Positions 26,092 to 34,771 of a stretch of 64,000 nt of DNA are shown here, one piece after another; positions within the stretch are counted from its first letter, which is position 1, and each line of letters opens with the position of its first letter. Source of the stretch: Mesorhizobium sp. (GTDB lineage: Bacteria > Pseudomonadota > Alphaproteobacteria > Rhizobiales > Rhizobiaceae); NCBI RefSeq assembly GCF_004962245.1, contig NZ_SUHQ01000006.1, forward strand, positions 124,001 through 188,000, read 5' to 3'. The position numbers and the translations under genes were made by a program. The notes under the pieces are model-generated. The model was not told the DNA's origin, searched no databases, and saw only the letters and a program-made list of their open reading frames with translations.

Positions 26092-26403
26092 TCAACCTCC
26101 CCAACCGCCTCCGCCTCCTGAGTTTCCACCTCCTAAAGGAGGAACGATCACGGGAGGTGCGGCAACAGGCTCTTCCTCAACCGGCTTAACCACTTTCTTG
26201 GCGGCCACCGGTTTGGCAGCGGGCTTGACGACCTTTCGCGGCGGAGGGGCTCTGCGAACGACCTTCGGCGGCGGCTTCGGCGCGGGCGTCGCCACCAGCG
26301 GCGTCGGTCGCAATTCGGGTGGCCAGGACGTACAGCCTACGAGCCCCGGCAGGGCGACGGACAGAGTTATTCCGATGATTGCCTGCTTCCATTTCCTGCT
26401 CAC
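26092..26403 (-). CDS. Small proline-rich lipoprotein
   Basis: The GTG at 26403 is chosen because GGGAGG stands 5 nt before it; the product is then 103 residues (MSRKWKQAIIGITLSVALPG). A signal peptide ends in the lipobox LVGC (cysteine near residue 24). The mature protein is almost entirely low-complexity: PKPPPKVVRRAPPPRKVV and VKPVEEEP stretches and a glycine-rich end. Such Pro/Lys-rich tails can stretch across the periplasm or wall. It follows the caspase-Sel1 gene on the same strand, with 17 nt between stop and start. Confidence 0.65.
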   Translation of the reverse strand: MSRKWKQAIIGITLSVALPGLVGCTSWPPELRPTPLVATPAPKPPPKVVRRAPPPRKVVKPAAKPVAAKKVVKPVEEEPVAAPPVIVPPLGGGNSGGGGGWGG

Positions 26404-26420
26404 GATCACCTCCCGCTTGA

Positions 26421-28973
26421 TCAAAACACGTCCCGACGTGGATTAGCCTCTTCCCAGACCCGTCTGGCCGCGTTGACCAGCTGATTGTCCAGCGAACCGG
26501 ACGCAGGGACCTTCGATTTGAGTTCCTGGCGCAGCTGCTTCAACGCCGTCGTTTTCACCTTCGTGCCGAAATTCGCGAGATTCTTCTGGGCTTCCGGCAG
26601 CTGATTGCGGGTGTCGAGTGCAGCCGCGAATGCCAGATAACGGACGGCGGTGGCCTGGTCGGCCTTTTCGCCCTTTTCCATTTCGAGAACCGCGCGATCG
26701 AATGCACCGTACTCATCGCCCCGCATGGCTGCCATCTCGAACAGTCTTTGCGCTTCCGCCGGGTTGCGCTCAACGCCCACGCCGTCGCGATACATGCGCG
26801 CTAGATTGCTTGGAGCGTAGGGCTGGCCGAGTTCGGTGGCCTTCTGAAACAGGGCCATTGCCGTTTTCGGATTTTTCTCTACGCCCGCGCCGGACAGGTA
26901 GTTCCGGCCGAGCAGGTTCATCGAATACATGTCCTGCCGCTGGACGCCAGCCTCCAGGAAGGCAACGGCACGGGCCTGATCCGCAGGCACGCCGTTGCGG
27001 CCCTCGGTGAAGATCGCGCCGAGATCGTTCATGGCATATGTGTGCCCCATCGCCGCCGCCTTGAGCAGCAGGTCCAGCCCCTTGCCCGTATCGCGCTCGA
27101 CGCCGGTGCCATGGAACAAGGCGCGGCCCCATGAGGTCATCCCGTAGGGATCGCCCTTGTCAGCTGCAGCCGCGTAGAAGGCATTGGCTTTTTTCCGGTC
27201 GACAGCGACGCCTGTTCCCGTCGCATGGAGGTAGCCGAGTTCGAACACAGCGCGCACGTGTCCCCTATCGGCAGCCTGCTGTATGGCTTTCCTGGCCTGG
27301 TCCACCTTGCCGGCTGCAAGCAGCGCGCGTCCCAGTTCGTAGCGGAAGCGGGCGACATCGGGATACGCCTTCACCGCAGCTTCGCAGAGCTTCACCGCGT
27401 CGGCGCCGATTTCATTTGGCAGCAGACCGGGGACGACGCCTTGAAGATCGAGAGGTTCGCCGGCAGCCGAGTCGCACGGATCGACGGTTGGCGACAATTT
27501 CATTGTAGCGGGCTTGGACGTTGCACCACCCGCCCGGATTTCGAAGGCCGCCTCGACCGTGTTGCCGGCTCCGATCTGGGGCTCATAGCGCAACCGGTCG
27601 ACTTCATCGGCCATCAGGCTCGAGTCGGGCGACAAGATTCGATCCGGCAGGGACAGCGTTCCCGTTGCCGGATAGCTCGCAACTTTCAGGCTGACCGCGG
27701 GGTCCTGTGTCGGGAAATTCAACTTCAGCGGGATCGGACCGACGCCGACCGGAACGTCGATCTCCCGGTTTTCGATCGCCTCGGCGGCACCGGTTATATG
27801 GATGCCCCGTTCCAGCACCTGCTGCTTCTGCTCGGCCTCGAGCGAGGCCATCACCTGTTCGCCCTGGGTACCTTCGGCGCTCTTGACCCGGAACACCAGC
27901 ATGCCCTTGGCTTCGCCGCCCCAGTTGTCGCGTGCGGCGTAGGCCAGCATGTCCATCTCTTCCGGCTCGCCGATTCCCTTGGGGACATCCATCTGCAAAC
28001 GCGGCAGATCCTTGCCCTGGATCAGTCCTCCTGCCTCGACAACCTTGCCGTCCAGCATCAGTCGTCCGAGCGTAGGCGGTCTCTCGATGCTGACGGTGAT
28101 TGTCCCGCCGTCGACGTCGACGGGTTCCGGGAGATCCAGATCGACAGGGCCGGCCCCCGACAGCACGACCTTCTCCAGCACCGGCGGCAGCGATGGCCGG
28201 CTGCTGCGCCGCATCAGAACGACTTCGTCGATCAGCGAAGAGTTCTCCCAGGGAACCTGCAAGCCCTTGGTAGCCTCAACCACATCCCGGCGCACGGCCG
28301 ACATGACCGTGCGGATCTCCTGGTTCGGGGCGAGCGCGCGACGAGAAAATGCCAATGAGAAAGGACTGAGGTCGCCGGCGCCGTCATAGGCAACCGCGCC
28401 GGGTTCGGTGGCAAAGGCGATCAGCGTGTTCAGCGAGCTTCTTACTTGCGCAAGGCCGGTGCCGGTGGCGGCCAAAAGCTGGTCCCTGAGCCAATAGTCC
28501 TTACGAGGGAACGGGTTGTTGCGGCAGGCGTCGAGGATGATCACCTGGATCTTCGATTTCGAACGCATCTGCTGCAGCACGTCGTTCAGCTTGATTGCCT
28601 GGACCTCGACGTCCGCCGCTTGTTTCAACGAGGCATCGACGGGGATCAGGAAATTTTCTCCGCCAATCTGAAAGCCGTGACCGGAATAGTAGACGACAGC
28701 CACATCCGCGCCGTCCACTGCGGCAAGATAGTTGCGGAACTGGTCTTCAAACTGCAGCTTTGTAAGATCTTTCGCGACGAAAACGTCAAAACCAGCCGCT
28801 CGAAACGTGTTGGATACATCCACCACATCCTTGGCCGGGTTCTTGAGGGCCGAGATTTCCTGGTAATCGGAGTTGCCGATTACAAAAGCGACCCTTCGTT
28901 CGACGGCAAAAGCTTCGAAGGTCGTGAAGCTTGCGAGCATGACGGCTGCAACGAATCCGCAACGTCGGAGCAT
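26421..28973 (-). CDS. Caspase-like (C14) protein with Sel1 repeats
   Basis: The 850-residue protein begins with a signal peptide (MLRRCGFVAAVMLASFTTFEAFA) and a caspase-fold domain with His99 (YYSGHG) and Cys150 (ILDACRNN), both intact. The middle (about 270-510) is beta-rich and resembles adhesin-like or cadherin-like modules. The region from about 525 to 790 holds helical TPR/Sel1-like repeats (GRALLAAGKVDQARKA, AVFELGYLHATGTGVAVDRKKA, APSNLARMYRDGVGVERN). Sel1 repeats usually bind partner proteins. AAGGGA precedes the ATG by 6-7 nt. Together with the gene at 23056 it makes two caspase-like proteins within 6 kb; the lipoprotein gene follows in the same transcript. Confidence 0.86.
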   Translation of the reverse strand: MLRRCGFVAAVMLASFTTFEAFAVERRVAFVIGNSDYQEISALKNPAKDVVDVSNTFRAAGFDVFVAKDLTKLQFEDQFRNYLAAVDGADVAVVYYSGHGFQIGGENFLIPVDASLKQAADVEVQAIKLNDVLQQMRSKSKIQVIILDACRNNPFPRKDYWLRDQLLAATGTGLAQVRSSLNTLIAFATEPGAVAYDGAGDLSPFSLAFSRRALAPNQEIRTVMSAVRRDVVEATKGLQVPWENSSLIDEVVLMRRSSRPSLPPVLEKVVLSGAGPVDLDLPEPVDVDGGTITVSIERPPTLGRLMLDGKVVEAGGLIQGKDLPRLQMDVPKGIGEPEEMDMLAYAARDNWGGEAKGMLVFRVKSAEGTQGEQVMASLEAEQKQQVLERGIHITGAAEAIENREIDVPVGVGPIPLKLNFPTQDPAVSLKVASYPATGTLSLPDRILSPDSSLMADEVDRLRYEPQIGAGNTVEAAFEIRAGGATSKPATMKLSPTVDPCDSAAGEPLDLQGVVPGLLPNEIGADAVKLCEAAVKAYPDVARFRYELGRALLAAGKVDQARKAIQQAADRGHVRAVFELGYLHATGTGVAVDRKKANAFYAAAADKGDPYGMTSWGRALFHGTGVERDTGKGLDLLLKAAAMGHTYAMNDLGAIFTEGRNGVPADQARAVAFLEAGVQRQDMYSMNLLGRNYLSGAGVEKNPKTAMALFQKATELGQPYAPSNLARMYRDGVGVERNPAEAQRLFEMAAMRGDEYGAFDRAVLEMEKGEKADQATAVRYLAFAAALDTRNQLPEAQKNLANFGTKVKTTALKQLRQELKSKVPASGSLDNQLVNAARRVWEEANPRRDVF

Positions 28974-29345
28974 GGCAAATCCCTTAACCGCTGTTACCTA
29001 GCGACCCACAAGAACACAGCTTGCAGTGCAAGGTCCGTTAGAGAGCATGCTATCTGCCGAGACAGAAAAGAGAGAAAAGCCGTCGCGACAGCGGGCATAA
29101 TCCTCATGTAATCGAGCTCTAAATTACATCAGAGGCCGGGTGTCCGCAATGATCGTCAAACGGTCTCTCAACCTGGCTATTCGGATCGACTGGGTCGGAC
29201 GAAAAGCGGCAGTCGCAACCCAGTCGCGGCGTTGGCCGGCGGTCAGACCCGGGCCCAATGTCGAAGCTGTTTCCTTTGATGCCGAGCCTGCGATTGAACG
29301 GCATGAGCTCCGACCAACGGCGGACGGGCGAGAAACGCCACAATA
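28974..29345. other. 372-nt gap between the T6SS/caspase group and the sugar cluster, nothing recognised
   Basis: Open frames on both strands here (for example 29119-29343 minus) look like no known family. The gap marks the end of the T6SS-linked region. The promoter of the leftward caspase gene should lie in its left part, but I see no clear hexamers. Confidence 0.5.
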
Positions 29346-30764
29346 TCAGTCGGACACCACCAGGCAGCCGGGATTCATGATGCCCAGTGGGTCGAAGACG
29401 GCCTTGATCGCGCTAACGGCCTTCTGCTGCTCCGGCGTCAGCCACTGCCAGTAGACGGCACGGCGGCTCCGGCCGACGCCATGCTCGGCGCTAAAGGAGC
29501 CACCGAAGCCGCGAACGATGCCGTAGAGGCCATCCAACAGGTCTCGGCCTTGCTCGCGGATCTCCCCGGTCGACAGGGCCAGCGGCGGCATGACGTTGAA
29601 GTGGATGTTGCCGTCGCCGGCGTGGCCGTAGGCGATGGGCTCCCAGCCGGGCCAGCTTGACAGCACGTAGCTGCGGGCCGCCTCGATCATCCGCGCTACG
29701 TCGCTCAGGCGCACGGACAGGTCGGTGCGTACGTGCCGGCCCCGCTTCGCCTGCCCTTCCACGAGGTCTTCGCGGATTGCCCAGAAGGCGCGTGCATGGG
29801 CGCGGCTCTGCGCGATTGTGCCGTCGCCGAGCAGGCCGGCCTCGAACGCTTCGCCAAGCAGCGCCTCGAGCAGCGCGCGGCCGTCGATGGCGGAACTGCA
29901 GCCAAGCTCCATCAGGACATGCACTGGCCACTCGCCTTCCAACGGCACCCGGGTTTCGGGATTGCTCAGGGCAGCAAACGCGATGCATTCGGAGCCGATC
30001 ACCTCGAAGGCCGTCAGCAGGTCGGAGCACACGCTGCGCGCCATGCCGGACAGCGCCATGGCGTCGGCGAAGGAACTGACGCCGAGATAGGCCGTCTCGA
30101 GGTTGGCTGGCCTTGGGAAGAGCTTCACCTCGACGCCCGTCACAATGCTAAGCGATCCTTCCGACCCGATCAGAAGCTGCTTCAAATCGTAGCCGCGATT
30201 GTCCTTGCGCAGCCCGGTCATGCCTTCCCACAGGCTGCCGTCGGGCATGACGGCTTCGAGCCCCAGCACGAGATCGCGCATCATGCCGTAGCGCAGCACG
30301 TTGATGCCGCCGGCATTCGTGGCCACGTTGCCGCCGATCTGGCAGGAACCCTGCGCGCCCAGCGCCAGCGGAAAGAGCATGTCTTCGGATTCGGCCGCAT
30401 CCTTCAGCGTCTGGAGGACGGCCCCGGCATCGGCCCGAAGCGTGAAGTTCGCGGCGTCGATCTCGCGGATGCGATTGAGCCGTTCAAGCGAGACCACGAC
30501 GACGCTCGGCGGGCCACCCGCGGTGGCGCCGGCGACAAGGCCGGTGTTGCCGCCTTGCGGGACGATCGGGACGCGGTGCTCGGCACAGATGCGCACCAGC
30601 GCCTGCACCTCCTCGACCGACCGCGGCCGCAGCACGGCAAGCGCCGTGCCCAGATAGTCACCGGTCCAGTCATGCAGGTAGCGCCCGGCTTCCGGCGCCG
30701 TTCCGTCGATGATGCCCGCGGCGTCGAGGACGGCGCTAAAGGCTTCGAGCGCGGCGGGCGGCAT
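29346..30764 (-). CDS. FAD-linked 2-hydroxyacid oxidase (GlcD/D-lactate dehydrogenase-like)
   Basis: The protein has 472 residues from the ATG at 30764, which overlaps the permease stop (TGATG); the longer open frame only antisenses the permease. The N-terminal FAD-binding domain has VPIVPQGGNTGLVAG and GGNVATNAGG; the C-terminal cap has YGHAGDGNIHFNV and SAEHGVGRSRR. These are hallmarks of the FAD-oxidase C family, which includes glycolate oxidase GlcD, D-lactate dehydrogenase and D-2-hydroxyglutarate dehydrogenase. Its place at the end of a sugar-transport operon, in a cluster that also has a phosphoglycolate-phosphatase-like HAD protein, suggests a 2-hydroxyacid formed during catabolism (glycolate is one option). 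The exact substrate cannot be read from sequence. Confidence 0.85.
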   Translation of the reverse strand: MPPAALEAFSAVLDAAGIIDGTAPEAGRYLHDWTGDYLGTALAVLRPRSVEEVQALVRICAEHRVPIVPQGGNTGLVAGATAGGPPSVVVVSLERLNRIREIDAANFTLRADAGAVLQTLKDAAESEDMLFPLALGAQGSCQIGGNVATNAGGINVLRYGMMRDLVLGLEAVMPDGSLWEGMTGLRKDNRGYDLKQLLIGSEGSLSIVTGVEVKLFPRPANLETAYLGVSSFADAMALSGMARSVCSDLLTAFEVIGSECIAFAALSNPETRVPLEGEWPVHVLMELGCSSAIDGRALLEALLGEAFEAGLLGDGTIAQSRAHARAFWAIREDLVEGQAKRGRHVRTDLSVRLSDVARMIEAARSYVLSSWPGWEPIAYGHAGDGNIHFNVMPPLALSTGEIREQGRDLLDGLYGIVRGFGGSFSAEHGVGRSRRAVYWQWLTPEQQKAVSAIKAVFDPLGIMNPGCLVVSD

Positions 30765-31768
30765 CAGCCGAAGTAGCGCACGCGGATCGCGTCGATGGCG
30801 ACGGCGATGAAGATCATGAACCCACCGATCATGCCGACGTAAAAGGACGGCACGGAGATGATGGCGAGGCCAACCTGGATGACGGTGAGCAGCAGCACGC
30901 CGCCCAGCACACCGACAATATTGCCGCGTCCGCCGAACACGCTCACGCCGCCGATTATCGGCGCGGCGATAGCGTAGAGGAGGTAGCTGGAACCCTGGTT
31001 GGAGGTGATGGCCATCTGCCAGGAGGCAAGCAGGAAGCCCGCGACTCCGGCGAGGAAGCCGGCGATGGTGAAGGTGATGATCTTGATCCGGTCGACGCGG
31101 ATGCCGGCTGTATTCGAGGCGACGGGATTGCCTCCCACCGCATAGATGCTGCGGCCAAGCACGGTGTTGCGCAGCAGCACGGCCATGGCGAGGAGCGCTA
31201 TGACAAAGACGATCGGCATGACGGGCCAGCCGCCGCCGATGGCGGCCTGGCCGATCCACACATAGCCGTCCGGCAAGTTGGTGATGGTGCGGCCCTGGGT
31301 CAGCGCCAGCAGCCCGCCTTGCAGAATGATCATCATCGACAGGGTCTGGATGAGCGAGACCATCTTCAGCTTGGTGATGCACAGGCCGTTGAAGAAGCCG
31401 ATCAAGGTGGCGACCGCGATCCCCACCAGCATCGCCAGCAGCCACGGCAGGCCGAGATCGGAATAGGCCATCGCGCCGATCGCCGAGGAGAAGCCGAGGT
31501 TCGCCGGAAGCGAAAGGTCGATCTCGGCGACCAGCAGCGGAAGCGCGACCGCAAGCCCGATCATGCCGAGCACCGTGGCCTGCACCATGATGTTTTGCAG
31601 GTTGAAGGTGGTGAAGAAATACTCGTTGAACAGGCCGAAGATCACCACCAGCGCGATCAGCCAGATCCACACCACGTTGTGCAGCACCCAACCCAGCACC
31701 GACTTCCCGCCTTGCTGCGGGGCGGAGGCCGTGGTCGGCTTGGCAGCGGCTGTGGTCGCTTGGCTCAT
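30764..31768 (-). CDS. Sugar ABC transporter permease (RbsC-like)
   Basis: The protein has 334 residues from the ATG at 31768, preceded by AAGGAAGG. About nine or ten hydrophobic helices run through the chain, with the BPD_transp_2 pattern GLAVALPLLVAEIDLSLPANLG and the coupling-region stretch GNPVASNTAGIRVDRIKIITF. It matches permeases for ribose/xylose/polyol-type sugars. The single permease gene implies a homodimer. It lies 25 nt after the ATPase gene and is coupled to the FAD-oxidase gene. Confidence 0.92.
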   Translation of the reverse strand: MSQATTAAAKPTTASAPQQGGKSVLGWVLHNVVWIWLIALVVIFGLFNEYFFTTFNLQNIMVQATVLGMIGLAVALPLLVAEIDLSLPANLGFSSAIGAMAYSDLGLPWLLAMLVGIAVATLIGFFNGLCITKLKMVSLIQTLSMMIILQGGLLALTQGRTITNLPDGYVWIGQAAIGGGWPVMPIVFVIALLAMAVLLRNTVLGRSIYAVGGNPVASNTAGIRVDRIKIITFTIAGFLAGVAGFLLASWQMAITSNQGSSYLLYAIAAPIIGGVSVFGGRGNIVGVLGGVLLLTVIQVGLAIISVPSFYVGMIGGFMIFIAVAIDAIRVRYFG

Positions 31769-31793
31769 GGTATCCTTCCTTGTCCGGCGGCTG

Positions 31794-33320
31794 TCATCCA
31801 TCCGCCTTCTCTTTGGTTCCCTGGCGCAGGCGCTCGCTGGAGATCGCCTCGCCTGAAAATTCCTCGCGGATCGCGCCGTCCTCGAACACGCAGACCCGGT
31901 CGACGACGCGCACGATCTCGTCCGTGTCGGTCGAGACGATAATGACGGACACGCCGGTGCGGCTGAGTTCGTCGATGATGCGCAGCACGTCCTGCTTGAC
32001 GCCGATGTCGATGCCGCGCGTCGGCTCGTCGAGGATGAGCAGGCGCGGCTTGGTGGCCAGCACACGGCCAAGGCAGACCTTCTGCTGGTTGCCGCCGCTC
32101 AGCGTATCGACCACCGTCGCGGGGCCTGCGGCCTTGATGCCCATGGCACGGAAGTAGCGGTCCGAGAGCAGCTTCTCGGCCTCGGGCCGCAGGAAACCGG
32201 CGCGCGCGACGACTGAGAGCGACGACAGCGAGATGTTCTCCCCGATGCTCATCTGCGCCACGAGACCGTCGCGATGGCGGTCGTCGGAGAGAAAGGCGAT
32301 GCCCATGTCGAAGCCGTCGCGCGGGGTGGCGGGCAGCGGACGCGGCGCTTGCGTCCCGAAGGCAATGGTCCCGGACCGGGTGGGCGCGAGCCCGAAGATC
32401 GTGCGCGCCAGTTCCTTGGCCCCTGCCCCCGGCAGTCCGGTGAAGCCGACGATTTCGCCGGGACGCAGGTCGAACGCCTTGACGCCGATCGTGTCGCTGG
32501 CCACGTCGCGCAGTCGAACCGCGGGCTCCTCGCCCGCAAATGCGCTGCGTTCGCGCTGGAACAGCACGAGACCCCGGCCAAGCACCAGCTCCGAAAGCTG
32601 CTCGGACGTCAGGCTGCCGACGTCTTCCGCGCCGCCAGCCAGCGCCCCGTCGCGCAGCACCGAGCAGGCGTCGCAGATCTCGAGAATCTCGTCATTGTAA
32701 TGCGAGATGAAGATGAAGGTGACGCCCTGCGCCTTCAGTTCGCGCATGAAGGTGAAGAGATGGGCGCGGTCCTCGACGGTGAGAGCGGCGGTCGGCTCGT
32801 CGAGGATGATCACCTTGCCGCCGCTGAACATGGCGCGCAGGATGTTGAGCTTGCGTCGGGCAACCGCGTCCAGCCTGCCGGCCATCGCCTGCGGGTCGAT
32901 GCCCGTGCCCTCCAGCATGCGTGAGGCGTCGGCCCTGAGCTTGCGCCAGTTCACGAAACCGCTCCTGCTCGGCCAGATGCCGAGCATCAGGTTTTCCGCC
33001 GCCGTGACGTGATCGATGATCATCGGCTCCTGGGTGACCAGGAACACGCCAGCCTTCTCCATCTGCTTCACGTCGACGTTCTCGATCGGCCGGCCGTCGA
33101 GATAGATGGTGCCGCCGGATGGGACGCGCTGGCCGGAGATCAGTCCGACCAGCGTGGACTTGCCGGCGCCGTTCTCACCCAGAAGCCCATGGATCGTGCC
33201 CCGCCGGATACCGAGCGACACGTCGCGCAGCGCCAGGGTTGGACCGTAGCGCTTACTGAGGTTCTCGACCCTGAAGATAAACGGGTCTTCGCCGGACTGT
33301 CTGGCGGAAGCGGCTGTCAA
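31794..33320 (-). CDS. Sugar ABC transporter ATP-binding protein (RbsA/MglA-like, two domains)
   Basis: The 508-residue protein has two ATPase halves. The first has Walker A GLLGENGAGKST and Walker B VIILDEPTAAL; its signature is atypical (VARRKLNILRAMF). The second has the usual degenerate Walker A (GLPGAGAKEL), an intact signature LSGGNQQKV and Walker B LLILDEPTRGID. This pattern is standard for carbohydrate-uptake CUT2 ATPases. The TTG at 33320 is a well-supported start because GGAGG precedes it by 6 nt. A 112-nt gap carrying a strong hairpin separates it from the binding-protein gene upstream. Confidence 0.93.
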   Translation of the reverse strand: MTAASARQSGEDPFIFRVENLSKRYGPTLALRDVSLGIRRGTIHGLLGENGAGKSTLVGLISGQRVPSGGTIYLDGRPIENVDVKQMEKAGVFLVTQEPMIIDHVTAAENLMLGIWPSRSGFVNWRKLRADASRMLEGTGIDPQAMAGRLDAVARRKLNILRAMFSGGKVIILDEPTAALTVEDRAHLFTFMRELKAQGVTFIFISHYNDEILEICDACSVLRDGALAGGAEDVGSLTSEQLSELVLGRGLVLFQRERSAFAGEEPAVRLRDVASDTIGVKAFDLRPGEIVGFTGLPGAGAKELARTIFGLAPTRSGTIAFGTQAPRPLPATPRDGFDMGIAFLSDDRHRDGLVAQMSIGENISLSSLSVVARAGFLRPEAEKLLSDRYFRAMGIKAAGPATVVDTLSGGNQQKVCLGRVLATKPRLLILDEPTRGIDIGVKQDVLRIIDELSRTGVSVIIVSTDTDEIVRVVDRVCVFEDGAIREEFSGEAISSERLRQGTKEKADG

Positions 33321-33376
33321 TACGAACCTCCGATCGGTCGGGCTGTTATCACGCGGCGCGATCGCTCACGCCGCAA

Positions 33377-33406
33377 GTGCCACGCCGGCGGAAACCGGCG
33401 TGGCAC
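33377..33406. promoter_or_regulatory. Strong intercistronic hairpin between binding-protein and ATPase genes
   Basis: GTGCCACGCCGG (33377-33388) and CCGGCGTGGCAC (33395-33406) are perfect 12-bp inverted repeats around a 6-nt loop (CGGAAA). No T-run follows in the direction of transcription (minus), so it is not a standard terminator. Hairpins at this place in sugar ABC operons usually protect the binding-protein mRNA and lower expression of the downstream genes. Confidence 0.65.
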
Positions 33407-33432
33407 GGGAGGACGACGCGTTGCGCGGTCGA

Positions 33433-34527
33433 TCAAGTGTAGGGAATACCCCATTCCTTCTCCGAGATCGCACCCCAGTGACGCTTGTCGCCGGAATTGG
33501 ATCCGCCGATGACGAAGGGCGGGATGATGAGCGTCGGGCCGGTTGCGCCGGCGACGATCTCGCCCTTCTCCCAAAAGTACTTCTTGTTCTCGTAGGTGCC
33601 GATCGGAACGGCCTCGCCCTTGATGGAGTGCTTGATGAGCATCTCGACCGCGATTTCGCCATAGGCGATCGGGTCCTGCGAGACGCATGCGTCCATAAAG
33701 CCGTCCTGGATCCATTTCAGCGCCACCGGCTCGCCGTCGATGTTGACGAAGATGACGTGACCGTCTTCACCGACCTTCTTCCAGCGACCCTTCTGCTGGA
33801 GCGCGGTGACGATGCCACGCGACGGCGAGTCCGACGGCGCATGGACAGCGTCGAGATCGGGGAATTCGGAGAGCGTCGAGAGGGTCACGGCCAGCATCTG
33901 GTCGAGCTGCCCCTCGGTCGGACGCGCCAGATACTTGATGTCGGGATATTTGGCGAATTCCTCGTCCATGCCTTCCTTGCGCAGACGCCAGGCCACGCTC
34001 TGAAGCGCGCCGAAGCAGTTGAGCACCGTGCCCTTCGGACTGCCATGCTTCTCGGTCAGGCGCTTGATGATCTCCTGCGCAGCCATGACGCCGCCGAGCT
34101 TGTTGTCGAAGCTGACGGTAATCGCGACATCGCCGCCATCGGAGGGGGTGTCGATGATCGCGACGGGGATCCGCTTCTGGTTGTAGCGACGGATGGCCGA
34201 GACGATCGCCTGGCTGTCGATCGGATCCGACACGATCGCCGAGGGCTGGTTCAGCATCAGGCTTTGCCATTGCTCGAGCTGACGCGTGTTGTCGAAGCTG
34301 GCGTTGGTCGCCTGGAACTTCATCTTGTTCGCCTCGACGGCACGCTTCACCGCCTCCTCCTGGATGACGAAGAAGTAGTAGTCGAGGCTCTTGTTGCTAA
34401 ACGGGATGAAGCCGGCCTCCTGCGCCCAGGCCGACCTGCCCAGGAGCGCACTGGCGCCCATCGCCGCGCCAAGTGCGCCGCCCGCCTTCAGCAGGCCACG
34501 ACGCGTCAGTCCGTTCAATCTATCCAT
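33433..34527 (-). CDS. Sugar ABC transporter substrate-binding protein
   Basis: The 364-residue protein starts with a twin-arginine signal (LTRRGLLKAGGALGAAMGAS, cleavage near AWA-QE). The mature protein is a type I periplasmic binding protein of the RbsB class (IVSDPIDSQAIVSAIRRYNQ, VAIIDTPSDGGD, VHAPSDSPSRGIVTAL, VFVNIDGEPVALKWIQDG). GGAGGAACAG lies directly before the ATG. It is the first gene of the transport operon; an inverted repeat at 34550-34568 stands 23 nt upstream and likely controls it. The ligand is probably a pentose, polyol or related small sugar, judging from the enzymes nearby. Confidence 0.92.
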   Translation of the reverse strand: MDRLNGLTRRGLLKAGGALGAAMGASALLGRSAWAQEAGFIPFSNKSLDYYFFVIQEEAVKRAVEANKMKFQATNASFDNTRQLEQWQSLMLNQPSAIVSDPIDSQAIVSAIRRYNQKRIPVAIIDTPSDGGDVAITVSFDNKLGGVMAAQEIIKRLTEKHGSPKGTVLNCFGALQSVAWRLRKEGMDEEFAKYPDIKYLARPTEGQLDQMLAVTLSTLSEFPDLDAVHAPSDSPSRGIVTALQQKGRWKKVGEDGHVIFVNIDGEPVALKWIQDGFMDACVSQDPIAYGEIAVEMLIKHSIKGEAVPIGTYENKKYFWEKGEIVAGATGPTLIIPPFVIGGSNSGDKRHWGAISEKEWGIPYT

Positions 34528-34549
34528 CTGTTCCTCCCAGGGTGTGATT

Positions 34550-34568
34550 TATCTAGCAATACTAGCTA
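34550..34568. promoter_or_regulatory. Proposed RpiR-type operator 1 (transport operon)
   Basis: The sequence TATCTAGCAATACTAGCTA contains CTAG-N5-CTAG and is a seven-base-arm inverted repeat with one mismatch. It shares TAG-N3-TA-CTA with the sites at 40115 and 40314. On the minus strand it directly follows TTGCCT-N17-TAGCTA, a plausible promoter, so a bound repressor would cover the -10 region. Confidence 0.55.
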
Positions 34569-34719
34569 TTGGATATTAAGGCAAGAGGCAAGCGTGGCTT
34601 ACCGGTGCGATTTTCAACCACGGCAACTGGCGCTATCGGCGTTTAGGTTCTGAAAGAAACTCAAGTTTTTTATGGACTTAAGTCAAACTCTGGACAATTC
34701 GATTCATGCGTTTCGATTG

Positions 34720-34740
34720 CGCGCCGCAGCCTGCGGCGCG
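34720..34740 (-). terminator. Possible terminator hairpin after rpiA
   Basis: CGCGCCGCA (34720-34728) pairs perfectly with TGCGGCGCG (34732-34740) around a 3-nt loop, about 30 nt downstream of the rpiA stop. No clear U-run follows, so its strength as an intrinsic terminator is uncertain. Confidence 0.45.
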
Positions 34741-34771
34741 TCACTGGCATTGATCCAAAATATAGGCTTCA

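Noticed and set aside
29140..29454. 104-codon rightward frame in and beyond the 28974-29345 gap
   Set aside because: It runs into the antisense of the FAD-oxidase gene, has no ribosome site and no family resemblance.
29733..34653. Rightward frames opposite the transport operon (29733-30776, 33400-34653)
   Set aside because: They are mirror frames of the FAD oxidase and binding-protein genes, with no family features.
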